NCBI RefSeq assembly: GCF_021401245.1
Contig: NZ_JACBFY010000013.1
Coordinates: 1 to 64,000, forward strand
Length of the DNA stretch: 64,000 nt
Reading direction: 5' to 3'
Source of the DNA: Pseudacidovorax sp. NFM-22
GTDB taxonomy: Bacteria > Pseudomonadota > Gammaproteobacteria > Burkholderiales > Burkholderiaceae_C
Part shown: positions 10,015-18,522 of the stretch, in pieces
Numbering within the stretch: the stretch's first letter is position 1
Layout: each line of letters opens with the position of its first letter
The notes under the pieces: model-generated
Databases searched by the model: none
Seen by the model: the letters and a program-made list of their open reading frames with translations, nothing else
Told to the model about the DNA's origin: nothing
Translations under genes and position numbers: made by a program

Positions 10015-10995
10015 GTGAGCAACCCGCCGCAATCCGCGTCCGACCCAATGGCGCCCAGCCCCGAACGCCACGCCCGCGACCAGCGCCTGGGTCTGTGGCT
10101 CGGCATCCTGGGCGTCGCCGTGTTCGGCATCACGCTGCCCGCCACGCGCCTGGCCACGGGCACGGCCGAGGCGCCGCAGCTCTCGCCCTGGTTCGTGACC
10201 CTGGGCCGCGCGGCGCTGGCGGGGCTGCTGTCGGCGGCCTTCCTGCTGGTCACCCGCTCGCCGCTGCCGCAGCGCCACCACTGGCGACCGCTGGCCTTCG
10301 CCACGCTGGGCAATGCCCTGGGCTATCCGCTGCTGCTGGCGCTGGCGCTGCGCACGGTCACGGCGGGGCATGCGGCCGTGGTCACGGCGCTGCTGCCGCT
10401 GGTGACCGCCGTGATCGCCGCGATGGTGCTGCGCCAGCGGGCGCACTGGGGCTTCTGGCTGTGCGCCGTGGCCGGCAGCGCGCTGGTGATCGTGTTCTCG
10501 CTGCTGCGCGCCTCGCCGCAGGGCGGCTTCGGCCTGGACCCGGCCGACCTACTGCTGGTGGGCGGCGTGGTCGCGGCCTCGGCCGGCTACATCTATGGCG
10601 CGCAGGTCACGCCGGCGCTGGGTGCGGAGCGCGTGATCTGCTGGGTCTGCGTGCTGGCGCTGCCGGTGACGCTGCCGGCCACCTTCTTTCTGTGGCCCAC
10701 CGCGCCTGTCGCGCCGGTCGCCTGGGGCGGCCTGGTGTACCTGGGCGTGTTCTCGATGTGGGCCGGCTTCTTCGCCTGGTACCGTGGCCTGGCGCTGGGC
10801 GGCGCGCTGCGCGTGAGCCAGGCGCAGCTGCTGCAGCCCTTCTTCTCCATCCTGGCGGCGGTGCCGATCCTGGGCGAGCGCATCGACGCCATGACGCTGG
10901 GCTTCGCCCTCGCCGTGGTGGCGACGGTGCTGCTCGGCAAGAAGCTCGCCCAGCCGCCGGCCGCGGCGCGCCCCGCCACCGACCGACCCCTCTGA
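10015..10995 (+). CDS. EamA/DMT family transporter
   Basis: 326 residues from a GTG, with GGGGG seven bases upstream; an ATG at 10048 is a possible alternative. Ten hydrophobic segments in two homologous halves define the drug/metabolite transporter superfamily (EamA, RhaT-like fold). The first segment is LGLWLGILGVAVFGITLP. Members export amino acids, purines or related metabolites. The gene is followed after 68 bases by an aminotransferase and a run of amino-acid-related genes on the same strand, so an amino-acid-like substrate is likely but not shown. Confidence 0.85.
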   Translation: MSNPPQSASDPMAPSPERHARDQRLGLWLGILGVAVFGITLPATRLATGTAEAPQLSPWFVTLGRAALAGLLSAAFLLVTRSPLPQRHHWRPLAFATLGNALGYPLLLALALRTVTAGHAAVVTALLPLVTAVIAAMVLRQRAHWGFWLCAVAGSALVIVFSLLRASPQGGFGLDPADLLLVGGVVAASAGYIYGAQVTPALGAERVICWVCVLALPVTLPATFFLWPTAPVAPVAWGGLVYLGVFSMWAGFFAWYRGLALGGALRVSQAQLLQPFFSILAAVPILGERIDAMTLGFALAVVATVLLGKKLAQPPAAARPATDRPL

Positions 10996-11063
10996 CTCTT
11001 TTGCAAGACCCCGCCCCGGCCCGCGTGAGGCCTGGCACACGACAACCCGACAAGGAGCCCACC

Positions 11064-12305
11064 ATGACGACCTGGAAACTCGCCGCCCGCGCCGAGAAGA
11101 TGAACCCCTCCGCCATCCGCGAGATCCTCAAGGTGACCGAGCGGCCGAATGTGATCAGCCTGGCCGGCGGCTTGCCCTCGCCCAAGACCTTTCCGGTGAC
11201 GGAGTTCGCCGCCGCCTGCGCCGAGGTGCTGGCCACCGATGGCCAGGGCGCGCTGCAGTACGCGGCCAGCGAGGGCTATGCGCCGCTGCGCCAGGCGGTG
11301 GCCGACATGCTGCCCTGGGACGTGGAGGCCGACCAGGTGCTGATCACCACCGGCTCGCAGCAGGGCCTGGACCTGATCGCCAAGGTGCTGATCGACCCCG
11401 GCAGCAAGGTGCTGGTGGAGACGCCCACCTACCTCGGCGCCCTGCAGGCCTTCAGCCCCATGGAGCCGCAGGCCGTCAGCGTGGCCAGCGATGCCGAAGG
11501 CGTGCTGCCCGAGGACCTGAGCGCGAAGGCACGCGGCACCGAAGGGGCCGCTTTCGAGGACCGGGCACGCTTCATCTACCTGCTGCCCAACTTCCAGAAC
11601 CCCACCGGCCGCACCATGAGCGAGGCGCGCCGCGCCGCGGTGTCGGCCGCCGCCCAGGCCGCGGGCCTGCCCATCATCGAAGACAACCCCTACGGCGAGC
11701 TGTGGTTCGACGAGGCGCCGCCGCTGCCCCTGACGGCGCGCAACCCCGAGGGCTGCATCTACCTCGGTTCCTTCTCCAAGGTGCTGGCGCCCGGCCTGCG
11801 GCTGGGCTTCCTGGTGGCGCCCAAGGCGCTGTACCCCAAGCTGCTGCAGGCCAAGCAGGCGGTGGACCTGCACACGCCCATCTTCACGCAGCGCATGGTG
11901 AGCACCGTGATGCAGGGCGGCTTCCTGGATCGGCATGTGCCCAAGATCCGCGCGCTCTACAAGGCGCAGCGCGACGCGATGGTGGGCGCGCTGCAGCGCG
12001 AGATGAAGGGACTGGATGTCGAGTTCAACGTGCCCAAGGGCGGCATGTTCCTGTGGCTGCGCATGCCCGAGGGCATCGACGCGACGGCGCTGCTGACCCA
12101 GGCGGTGGAGCGCAACGTCGCCTTCGTGCCCGGCGCGCCCTTCTATGCCGGCGAAGCCGATCCGCGCACGCTGCGGCTGTCCTTCGTGACCGCCACCGAG
12201 GCGCAGATCGCCACCGCCATCGCCGCCCTGGCCGAGACGGTGCGCGAGGCGCTGGCCCACCGCGCCGCGGCGCTGGTGCAGCAGCAGCTGGCCGCGGCCC
12301 ACTGA
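11064..12305 (+). CDS. PLP-dependent aminotransferase (class I/II, 2-aminoadipate aminotransferase-like)
   Basis: 413 residues, started at the ATG behind AAGGAG. Fold-type-I aminotransferase with FQNPTGR (substrate/PLP loop), EDNPYGELWF and the Schiff-base lysine K239 in GSFSKVLAPG. The N-terminus (AARAEKMNPSAIREILK, then NVISLAGGLPSPKTFP) matches the LysN/2-aminoadipate and valine-pyruvate type of stand-alone aminotransferases. It likely transfers amino groups between an amino acid and 2-oxoglutarate or pyruvate. It is the second gene of a tightly spaced plus-strand run and may supply or remove the compound exported by the EamA and LysE neighbours. Confidence 0.87.
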   Translation: MTTWKLAARAEKMNPSAIREILKVTERPNVISLAGGLPSPKTFPVTEFAAACAEVLATDGQGALQYAASEGYAPLRQAVADMLPWDVEADQVLITTGSQQGLDLIAKVLIDPGSKVLVETPTYLGALQAFSPMEPQAVSVASDAEGVLPEDLSAKARGTEGAAFEDRARFIYLLPNFQNPTGRTMSEARRAAVSAAAQAAGLPIIEDNPYGELWFDEAPPLPLTARNPEGCIYLGSFSKVLAPGLRLGFLVAPKALYPKLLQAKQAVDLHTPIFTQRMVSTVMQGGFLDRHVPKIRALYKAQRDAMVGALQREMKGLDVEFNVPKGGMFLWLRMPEGIDATALLTQAVERNVAFVPGAPFYAGEADPRTLRLSFVTATEAQIATAIAALAETVREALAHRAAALVQQQLAAAH

Positions 12306-12329
12306 CGCCCGACGCCAAAGGCCCCCGCC

Positions 12330-12947
12330 ATGCACACCGCCATCCTCACCTTCGACGGCTTCAACGAGCTCGACTCGCTGATCGCCCTGGGCGTGCTCAA
12401 CCGCATCAAGCGCCCTGGCTGGCGCGTCACGCTGGCGGCGCCCACGGCGCGCGTCACCTCGATGAACGGGGTCACGCTCGACGCCACCGCCACGCTCGAA
12501 GAGGCCGCCCAGGCCGAGGCCGTGCTGGTGGGCAGCGGCATCCGCACCCGCGAGGTGGTGGCCGATGCGGCGCTGATGGCGCGGCTGAGGCTCGACCCGG
12601 CGCGCCAACTCATCGGCGCCCAGTGCTCCGGCACGCTGGTGCTGGCGCGTCTGGGCCTGCTGGGCACGGTGCCGGCCTGCACCGACCTCACCACCAAGCC
12701 CTGGGTGCAGGAGGCCGGCGTGCGCGTGCTCGACCAGCCCTTCTTCGCCGACGGCAACGTGGCCACGGCCGGCGGTTGCCTGGCCTCGCCCTACCTGGCC
12801 GCCTGGCTGATCGCGCGCAGCGAAGGCATCGCCGCCGCCCGCGACGCGCTGCATTACGTCGCGCCCGTCGGCGAGAAGGCCGACTACGTGGCCCGCGCGA
12901 TGGCCGCCGTCGCGCCCTACCTGCCGGCGGCCGTCACCGCGGCCTGA
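12330..12947 (+). CDS. DJ-1/PfpI family protein (GATase1-like)
   Basis: 205 residues. The flavodoxin-like GATase1 fold is shown by the nucleophile-elbow cysteine C99 in GAQCSGTLVLARLG. A GG(C)LASPYLAAWLI segment follows, where a histidine would complete the dyad in many members. The family includes isonitrile hydratases, chaperone-like and glyoxalase-III enzymes and GATase1 regulators; no AraC-type DNA-binding domain is attached here. It starts 24 bases after the aminotransferase and precedes a glutathione transferase by 25, so it is probably co-transcribed. Function is not assigned. Confidence 0.82.
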   Translation: MHTAILTFDGFNELDSLIALGVLNRIKRPGWRVTLAAPTARVTSMNGVTLDATATLEEAAQAEAVLVGSGIRTREVVADAALMARLRLDPARQLIGAQCSGTLVLARLGLLGTVPACTDLTTKPWVQEAGVRVLDQPFFADGNVATAGGCLASPYLAAWLIARSEGIAAARDALHYVAPVGEKADYVARAMAAVAPYLPAAVTAA

Positions 12948-12972
12948 CCCGCTTCGACAAGGAACCCGACCC

Positions 12973-13614
12973 ATGCTCAATCTCTGGGGCCGCATCAGCT
13001 CGATCAACGTGCGCAAGGTGGTGTGGTGCGCGCAGGAACTCGGCCTGGACTTCCAGCGCACCGAGGCCGGCGGCGCCCACGGCCTGGTGCACACGCCCGA
13101 ATACCTGGCTCTCAATCCCAACGCGCTGGTGCCGCTGCTGCAGGACGGCGAGGACGACGCCCGCTTCGTGCTGTGGGAAAGCAACGTGATCGTGCGCTAC
13201 CTCTGCGCCCGCCATTCGCACGGGCTCATGTACCCCGAGCCGCTGGAGGCGCGCTTCGACGCCGAGCGCTGGATGGACTGGCAGCAGACCACGCTCAATC
13301 CCGCCGGCCGCGACGCCTTCGTGCAACTGGTGCGCGTGCCCGCCGCCGAACGCGATGCGCAGGCCGTCGCCGCCTCCGTCGCCGCCACCGAGCCGCTGAT
13401 GGCCATGCTGGATGCCCACCTGGCCGGCCGCGACTTCATGACCGGCGAGCGCTTCACCATGGCCGACATCCCGGTCGCCTGCGAAGTGCACCGCTGGTTC
13501 GGCCTGCCACCGGCCGAGTACCGCCGCCCTTCATGGCCCAACGTGGAGCGCTGGTTCGATGCCCTGCGCACCCGGCCGGCCGCCCTCGGCGTGCTGGATC
13601 TGGCGCTGGCCTGA
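12973..13614 (+). CDS. Glutathione S-transferase family protein
   Basis: 213 residues, cytosolic. The N-terminal 80 residues form the thioredoxin-like GSH domain: SINVRKVVWCAQELGL, a cis-proline site in NPNALVPLL, and WESNVIVRYL (the ES pair binding the gamma-glutamyl group). The C-terminal helical domain carries GERFTMADIPVACEVHRW, the conserved ADI motif. It belongs to the bacterial GstA/YfcG-like group that detoxifies electrophiles or reduces disulfides. Position in the run suggests co-transcription with the DJ-1-type gene. Confidence 0.9.
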   Translation: MLNLWGRISSINVRKVVWCAQELGLDFQRTEAGGAHGLVHTPEYLALNPNALVPLLQDGEDDARFVLWESNVIVRYLCARHSHGLMYPEPLEARFDAERWMDWQQTTLNPAGRDAFVQLVRVPAAERDAQAVAASVAATEPLMAMLDAHLAGRDFMTGERFTMADIPVACEVHRWFGLPPAEYRRPSWPNVERWFDALRTRPAALGVLDLALA

Positions 13615-13720
13615 TCCGCCGCGGGCCCGCCCGCGGCACCGGGCGCCCGACCGGCGCCCGCAGGCGCCACGGCGCTGCCCTCTCCGCTTCCTCCTTCATT
13701 TCCGCTTCCCGAGCCCCGCC

Positions 13721-14671
13721 ATGAGAACCCGCCCTTTCCGCCAGCCCGACGTCTTCACCGACACGCCCACCCGCGGCAATCCGGTCGCCGTGGTGCTGGA
13801 CGGCCAGGACCTGGACGACGAAGCCATGCAGCGCTTCGCGCGCTGGACCAACCTGTCCGAGACCACCTTCGTGCTGCCGCCCACCGCCGAAGGCGCGGCC
13901 GGCGGTGCGGACTACCGGGTGCGCATCTTCACGCCCGGCGGCGAGCTGCCCTTCGCCGGCCATCCCACGCTGGGCACCTGCCGCGCCTGGCTGGCCCACG
14001 GCGGCCGGCCACGGCGGGCCGGAGGCATCGTGCAGGAATGCGCCATCGGCCTGGTGCCGATCCGCGCCGAGGGCGAACGCCTGGCCTTCGCCGCGCCGCC
14101 GCTCCAACGCAGCGCGCCCAGCCCCATGCTGCTGTCCAAGGTGGCCGCCGCCCTGGGCCTGAAGGCCTCGCAGATCGAGGCGGCGCAGTGCCTCAACAAC
14201 GGCCCGGTCTGGCTGGGTCTGCTGCTGGACAGCCCCGACACCGTGCTGGCGCTGCGGCCGGATCACGCGGCGCTCAAGGCGCTGGGCCAGAAGGTGGGCG
14301 TGGCGGCGCGCACGGACGCGCAGGATGCCGGCGCACCGCCGCTGATCGGCCGCGCCAACCGCGAGGCCCGCGCCTTCGGGGCGCGCAGCAGCACGGCGGC
14401 GGCCGCAGCAGCGGCCGCGGCGTCGGTCGATCTGGAGGTGCGCGGCTTCGCCGCCCCCATCGGCGTGGAGGAAGACCCGGTGACCGGCAGCCTCAACGCC
14501 AGCCTGGCGCAGTGGCTCATCGCCGACGGCCTGATGCCGACGCGCTACGTCGCCGGCCAGGGCCAGTGCCTGGGCCGCGACGGCCGGGTGCATGTGACGC
14601 AGGACGAATCGGGCCAGGTCTGGATCGGCGGCGACGTGGCCGACTGCATCGAGGGCCAGGTGCTGCTCTGA
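13721..14671 (+). CDS. PhzF family isomerase
   Basis: 316 residues from the ATG at 13721. PhzF/DapF-like fold with GNPVAVVLDG (18-27), the catalytic glutamate E47 in NLSETTF, GGELPFAGHPTLGT and a C-terminal GVEEDPVTGSLNASLAQWL. These are the marks of the PhzF family, whose type member isomerises DHHA in phenazine synthesis. No other phenazine genes are near, so it is one of the many PhzF homologues of unknown substrate. An alanine-rich stretch (STAAAAAAAAAS, about residue 226) interrupts the second half. 106 bases separate it from the GST gene. Confidence 0.88.
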   Translation: MRTRPFRQPDVFTDTPTRGNPVAVVLDGQDLDDEAMQRFARWTNLSETTFVLPPTAEGAAGGADYRVRIFTPGGELPFAGHPTLGTCRAWLAHGGRPRRAGGIVQECAIGLVPIRAEGERLAFAAPPLQRSAPSPMLLSKVAAALGLKASQIEAAQCLNNGPVWLGLLLDSPDTVLALRPDHAALKALGQKVGVAARTDAQDAGAPPLIGRANREARAFGARSSTAAAAAAAAASVDLEVRGFAAPIGVEEDPVTGSLNASLAQWLIADGLMPTRYVAGQGQCLGRDGRVHVTQDESGQVWIGGDVADCIEGQVLL

Positions 14672-14747
14672 CGCGCCCTGGCCTTCGGCAAGCCCGCCCC
14701 GTCCCGCCCACCTCCCTCCTTGACTCCGCCCGACACCACGCCGCGCC

Positions 14748-15443
14748 ATGACCACCGAAGTCGACCACCTCGTCGTCGCTGCCGCCTCGCTGGACCAGGG
14801 CATCGCCTGGTGCGAAGCCACGCTGGGACTCACCCCGGGCCCGGGCGGCGCGCATCCGCTCATGGGCACGCACAACCGCCTGCTGGCCCTCGCCGGTGCC
14901 GGCTTTGCGCGTTGCTACCTGGAGATCATCGCCATCGACCCGGCGGTGCGGCCGACGCGCGCGGCGGGGCTGCGCCGCTGGTTCGACCTGGACGATGGGA
15001 CGCTGCAAGCCTCGCTGGCGCAGGATGGGCCGCGCCTGGTGCACTGGGTGGCACGCGTGCCCGACGTGCAGGCGGCCGTGCAGGCCCTGGCCGCCGCCCC
15101 ATTGACCATCGACCGCGGCCCGCCGCTGGCCGCCTCGCGCGAGACGGGGGCCGGCCTGCTGCAGTGGCGCATCACGGTGCGCGACGACGGTCAGCGGCTC
15201 TTCGACGGCGCCCTCCCCACGCTGATCGAATGGGGCGAACGGCATCCGGCCGAGCACCTGCCGCCGGCCGGACTGGAACTGCTGGGCCTGGGCGCCACCC
15301 AGCCCGATCCGGCGCCGCTGCAGGCGGCGCTGGCGGTGCTGGGCCTCGGCGAACGCATGGCCGTCACGACCGGCGCGCCCGGGTTGCAGGCACACCTGTC
15401 CACGCCACGTGGCGTGGTCGTTCTCGACTCAAGGAGGCGTTGA
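14748..15443 (+). CDS. Glyoxalase-like (VOC) domain protein
   Basis: 231 residues. The N-terminus, EVDHLVVAAASLDQGIAWCE, and the following GGAHPLMGTHNRLLAL are typical of the glyoxalase-like group (Pfam Glyoxalase_3) of the VOC superfamily. VOC proteins bind a divalent metal in paired beta-alpha-beta-beta-beta modules. H6-like and glutamate (LEIIAID) positions are present, but the reaction is not predictable. Its stop codon shares one base with the start of the LysE-type gene (TGATG), so the two are translationally coupled. Confidence 0.8.
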   Translation: MTTEVDHLVVAAASLDQGIAWCEATLGLTPGPGGAHPLMGTHNRLLALAGAGFARCYLEIIAIDPAVRPTRAAGLRRWFDLDDGTLQASLAQDGPRLVHWVARVPDVQAAVQALAAAPLTIDRGPPLAASRETGAGLLQWRITVRDDGQRLFDGALPTLIEWGERHPAEHLPPAGLELLGLGATQPDPAPLQAALAVLGLGERMAVTTGAPGLQAHLSTPRGVVVLDSRRR

Positions 15444-16075
15444 TGCTCGATCTGCACGACCTGCTGTTCTTTTCGCTGGCGGCCCTGGTGCTGGTGCTCA
15501 CGCCGGGGCCCAACATGATCTATTGCGTGTCGCGCGCCCTGTGTCAGGGGCGGGCCGCGGGGCTGCTTTCGCTGGCGGGCGTGTTGCTGGGCTTCGTGGT
15601 GCACTTGGCCGCGGCCTCGCTCGGTCTCACCGCCCTGTTGCTGGCGGTGCCCTTCGCCTTCGACGCCATCCGCCTGGCCGGCGCGGCCTACCTGCTGTGG
15701 CTGGCTTGGCAGGCGGTGCGCCCAGGCGGCACGGCGCCCTTCCAGCCGCGGGCGCTGCCGGCCGACCCGCCGGCACGCCTCTTCGGCATGGGCTTCGTCA
15801 CGAACGTGCTGAATCCGAAGGTGGCGATGTTCTACCTGTCCTTCTTTCCGCAGTTCCTGCATCCGCAAGCCGGCTCGGTGCTGGTGCAGACGCTGCAGCT
15901 GGGGGCGCTGCAGATCGGCATCAGCGGCGCCGTCAACTGTGCCCTGGTGCTGGGTGCTGCCCGCATCACGGCCTTCCTCTCCCGCAGCGAAGGCTGGCTG
16001 CGTGCCCAGCGCTGGGTGATGGGCAGCGTGCTGGCCGCCCTGGCGGTGCGCATCGCCCTGCCGGAGCGCCGCTGA
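15443..16075 (+). CDS. LysE/RhtB family exporter
   Basis: 210 residues, preceded by AAGGAGG inside the upstream gene and starting within its stop codon. The signature LVLTPGPNMIYCVSRAL follows the first hydrophobic segment, and NVLNPKVAMFYLSFFPQFL is the typical second motif. About six membrane segments. It is the second LysE-type exporter of the region. Coupling to the VOC gene, with a threonine-dehydratase-like gene 23 bases downstream, suggests export or detoxification linked to threonine/serine or a related amino acid. Confidence 0.9.
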   Translation: MLDLHDLLFFSLAALVLVLTPGPNMIYCVSRALCQGRAAGLLSLAGVLLGFVVHLAAASLGLTALLLAVPFAFDAIRLAGAAYLLWLAWQAVRPGGTAPFQPRALPADPPARLFGMGFVTNVLNPKVAMFYLSFFPQFLHPQAGSVLVQTLQLGALQIGISGAVNCALVLGAARITAFLSRSEGWLRAQRWVMGSVLAALAVRIALPERR

Positions 16076-16098
16076 ACACCATCATTCCGAGGATTGCC

Positions 16099-17082
16099 AT
16101 GCGTTTCTCTTCCGACGACATCGCCGCCGCGCTGGCCACGGTGCGCAGCGCCCTGCCACCCACGCCGCAGTACCGCTGGCCGCTGATCGAGCAGGCGCTG
16201 GGCGCCGAGGCCTGGATCAAGCACGAGAACCACACGCCCGTGGGCGCCTTCAAGGTGCGCGGCGGGCTCACCTACTTCGAGGAACTGCGCCGCACGCAGC
16301 CCGCGGTGCGGCACGTGATCAGCGCCACGCGCGGCAACCACGGCCAGTCGGTGGGCTTCGCGGCCCGGCGCCACGGCCTGCAGGCCACCATCGTGGTGCC
16401 GCACGGCAACTCGGTCGAGAAGAACGCTGCCATGCGCGCCCTGGGCGTGGAACTGGTCGAGCACGGCGAGGACTTCCAGGCCGCCGCCGACCATGCGGCC
16501 GCGCTGGCGGCGCAGCACGGGCTGCACCGCATTCCCTCCTTCCACCGTGACCTGGTGCGCGGCGTGGCCACGGCCTACGTGGAATTCTTCGAGGCGACGA
16601 AGGCGGCCGGCGGCGCGCCGGACGTGCTCTTCGTGCCCATCGGGCTGGGCTCGGGCTTCGCGGGTGCGGCGGCGGCGCGGGCCCACTGCGGCGTGTCCAC
16701 GCGGTTGGTGGGCGTGGTGTCGGCGCATGCGGACGCCTGCCTGCAGTCGTGGCGCAGCGGCACGCTGGTGGAGTCGCCGGCCACCACGCGCATCGCCGAC
16801 GGCATGGCCTGCCGCACACCGGTGGCCGAGTCGGTGGCCGTCGTGCGCGCGGAGGCGGAGGACGTGGTGGCCGTCACCGACGACGAGGTGGCCGGCGCGA
16901 TGCGCCTGCTCCACACCGCCACGCACAACGTGGCCGAAGGTGCTGGCGCCGCCGCGCTGGCCGCGGCGCTGCAGCAACGGGGCCGCTGGGCAGGCCGGCG
17001 CATCGGGCTTGCGCTCACGGGCGGCAATGTGGATGCGCCGCTGTTCGCCGAGGTGCTGGCCGCAGGCGCCGACAAGGGCTGA
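16099..17082 (+). CDS. Threonine dehydratase-like PLP enzyme (fold type II)
   Basis: 327 residues. The PLP lysine lies in TPVGAFKVRGGL (about residue 54), followed by ATRGNHGQSVGFAA and the glycine-rich phosphate loop VPIGLGSGFAGAAAA. No C-terminal ACT regulatory domain is present, so it resembles catabolic or hydroxyectoine-cluster (EutB-like) dehydratases rather than IlvA. It would convert threonine or serine to 2-oxobutyrate or pyruvate plus ammonia. It ends the closely spaced run that began with the EamA gene. The substrate is not fixed by the sequence. Confidence 0.85.
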   Translation: MRFSSDDIAAALATVRSALPPTPQYRWPLIEQALGAEAWIKHENHTPVGAFKVRGGLTYFEELRRTQPAVRHVISATRGNHGQSVGFAARRHGLQATIVVPHGNSVEKNAAMRALGVELVEHGEDFQAAADHAAALAAQHGLHRIPSFHRDLVRGVATAYVEFFEATKAAGGAPDVLFVPIGLGSGFAGAAAARAHCGVSTRLVGVVSAHADACLQSWRSGTLVESPATTRIADGMACRTPVAESVAVVRAEAEDVVAVTDDEVAGAMRLLHTATHNVAEGAGAAALAAALQQRGRWAGRRIGLALTGGNVDAPLFAEVLAAGADKG

Positions 17083-17092
17083 GGTTTACCTC

Positions 17093-17115
17093 CCCTCTCC
17101 CCTCGCGGGAGAGGG
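17093..17115 (+). repeat. CCCTCTCCC palindrome (stem-loop)
   Basis: CCCTCTCCC (17093-17101), loop CTCGC, GGGAGAGGG (17107-17115): a perfect 9-bp stem just after the dehydratase stop. The same stem and loop recur at 43975-43999, and a variant at 44066-44088. No T-run follows. It may stabilise or end the upstream transcript; it belongs to a dispersed intergenic repeat family. Confidence 0.8.
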
Positions 17116-17205
17116 AACGAGGCCGGGTCACCGAAGCGACGGGCGGCACGTCCGCCGTCCCACGCGCGACAAGCGCCGCCGGCCTGCTTTGGACAATCGC
17201 CCGCC

Positions 17206-17880
17206 ATGGGAACGCTCTACCTCGTGCGCCACGGCCAGGCCTCCTTCGGCTCCGACGACTACGACCGCCTCAGCGAGCTCGGCCACCGGCAGGCCGAGCG
17301 GCTGGGCGAATACTGGCGCGAGCGCGGCATGCGCTTCGATGCCGTCATCACCGGCACCCTGCGCCGCCACCGCGAGACCTGGGAAGGCATCGCCCGCGGC
17401 ATGCAGCTGCCGCCGCAGGACGTGCTGCCCTGGCCGGGCCTGAACGAATACGACAGCGAGGCTGTCGTCGCCACCATCCATCCGGAGAAACTGCCCAAGG
17501 CCGACACGCCCGAGCTGTACAAGGCCCACTTCCGCCTGCTGCGCCAGGGCCTGTCGGCCTGGATGAACGGGCAGGCGGCACCAGTCGGCATGCCGAGCTA
17601 TGTGGACTTCCTGGCGGGCGTGACCACCGCGCTGGACCATGTGCGCGACCGCCACCATGGCGCGAAGGTGCTGGTGGTGAGCAGCGGCGGGCCGATCTCG
17701 ACGGCGGTGGGCCATGTGCTGGGCACCTCGCCCGAGACCACCATCGAGCTGAACCTGCGCATCCGCAACACCGCGGTCACGGAGTTCGCGTTCACGCCCA
17801 AGCGGCACATGCTGGTGACGTACAACACCTTGCCGCATCTGGACGGCCCCGACTACGAGAAGTGGGTGACGTACGCGTGA
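17206..17880 (+). CDS. Histidine phosphatase superfamily protein (phosphoglycerate-mutase-like)
   Basis: 224 residues. It opens with LYLVRHGQASFG, the RHG motif whose histidine is phosphorylated. An RH pair in LRRHRETWEG and the second catalytic histidine region SSGGPISTAVG follow; the usual SHG is SSGG here, so the second histidine is not obvious. It is a small-molecule or protein phosphatase (SixA/GpmB/PhoE group) of unknown substrate. Its stop codon abuts the stop of the convergent cutA with no base between. Confidence 0.83.
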   Translation: MGTLYLVRHGQASFGSDDYDRLSELGHRQAERLGEYWRERGMRFDAVITGTLRRHRETWEGIARGMQLPPQDVLPWPGLNEYDSEAVVATIHPEKLPKADTPELYKAHFRLLRQGLSAWMNGQAAPVGMPSYVDFLAGVTTALDHVRDRHHGAKVLVVSSGGPISTAVGHVLGTSPETTIELNLRIRNTAVTEFAFTPKRHMLVTYNTLPHLDGPDYEKWVTYA

Positions 17881-18216
17881 TCAGGCGGCCGCCGGCGGCT
17901 CGGCGGTGGCCTCGGCCAGCCAGCGCAGGTAGGCCGGCGAGCCGGCCGTGATGGGCAGTTGCACCACCTCGGGCACGGCATAGCTGTGCCTCTCCTGGAT
18001 CAATGCCTGCAGCGCCTCGAAGCGGCCGGCGCGCGTCTTGCAGATCAGCAGCCACTCGGGCTCGCGGCGGGTCTCGCCTTCCCAGCGGTAGACGCTGCGC
18101 ACCCGCTGGATCTGCACGCAGGCCGCCAGGCCCGCCTCGACCATCGCGCCGGCCAGGTCCTCAGCCTCTTCCTCGGTGCCGGCCGTGGTCATCACCACGC
18201 ATGCGGTGTCGGTCAT
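17881..18216 (-). CDS. cutA: Divalent-cation tolerance protein CutA
   Basis: 111 residues, the standard CutA1 length. Family motifs are seen: VMTTAGTEEEAEDLA, ACVQIQRVRSVYRWEG, EWLLICKTRAGRFEAL and SYAVPEVVQLPI. CutA1 is a very stable ferredoxin-like trimer, associated with copper tolerance in E. coli; its true role is still debated. It lies four bases downstream of a small GlsB-type membrane protein gene on the same strand, so the two are probably co-transcribed. Confidence 0.93.
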   Translation of the reverse strand: MTDTACVVMTTAGTEEEAEDLAGAMVEAGLAACVQIQRVRSVYRWEGETRREPEWLLICKTRAGRFEALQALIQERHSYAVPEVVQLPITAGSPAYLRWLAEATAEPPAAA

Positions 18217-18220
18217 GGCT

Positions 18221-18472
18221 TCAGCGGCGGCGGCCGGCCACCATGCCCCAGACGAACAGCAGGAGGATGGCGCCGATGACGGAGGCGATGAAGCCGGCCG
18301 GCTGGCCCACCGTGTACCAGCCCATCGCCTGGCCCAGGTAGGTGGCGATGAAGGAGCCCACGATGCCGATCAGCGTGGTGACGATGAAGCCCGCCGAGTC
18401 GTTGCCCGGCTTGATGGCGCGCGCCACGAGTCCGACGATGAAGCCGATGAGGATGGTGCCGATGATGCCCAT
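18221..18472 (-). CDS. GlsB/YeaQ/YmgE family small membrane protein
   Basis: 83 residues with three hydrophobic segments: IIGTILIGFIVGLVARAI, GFIVTTLIGIVGSFIATYLG and GFIASVIGAILLLFVWGMV, separated by glycine-rich turns. This is the transglycosylase-associated/GlsB family (YeaQ, YmgE), often induced by envelope or acid stress. The ATG at 18472 follows GGAGATC. It sits 50 bases after the histidine kinase gene and just before cutA on the minus strand. Confidence 0.9.
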   Translation of the reverse strand: MGIIGTILIGFIVGLVARAIKPGNDSAGFIVTTLIGIVGSFIATYLGQAMGWYTVGQPAGFIASVIGAILLLFVWGMVAGRRR

Positions 18473-18522
18473 GGTGATCTCCTGGAAGGTATGGAAAGGG
18501 ATGAAGGAAAAGCGGGTGTCGC

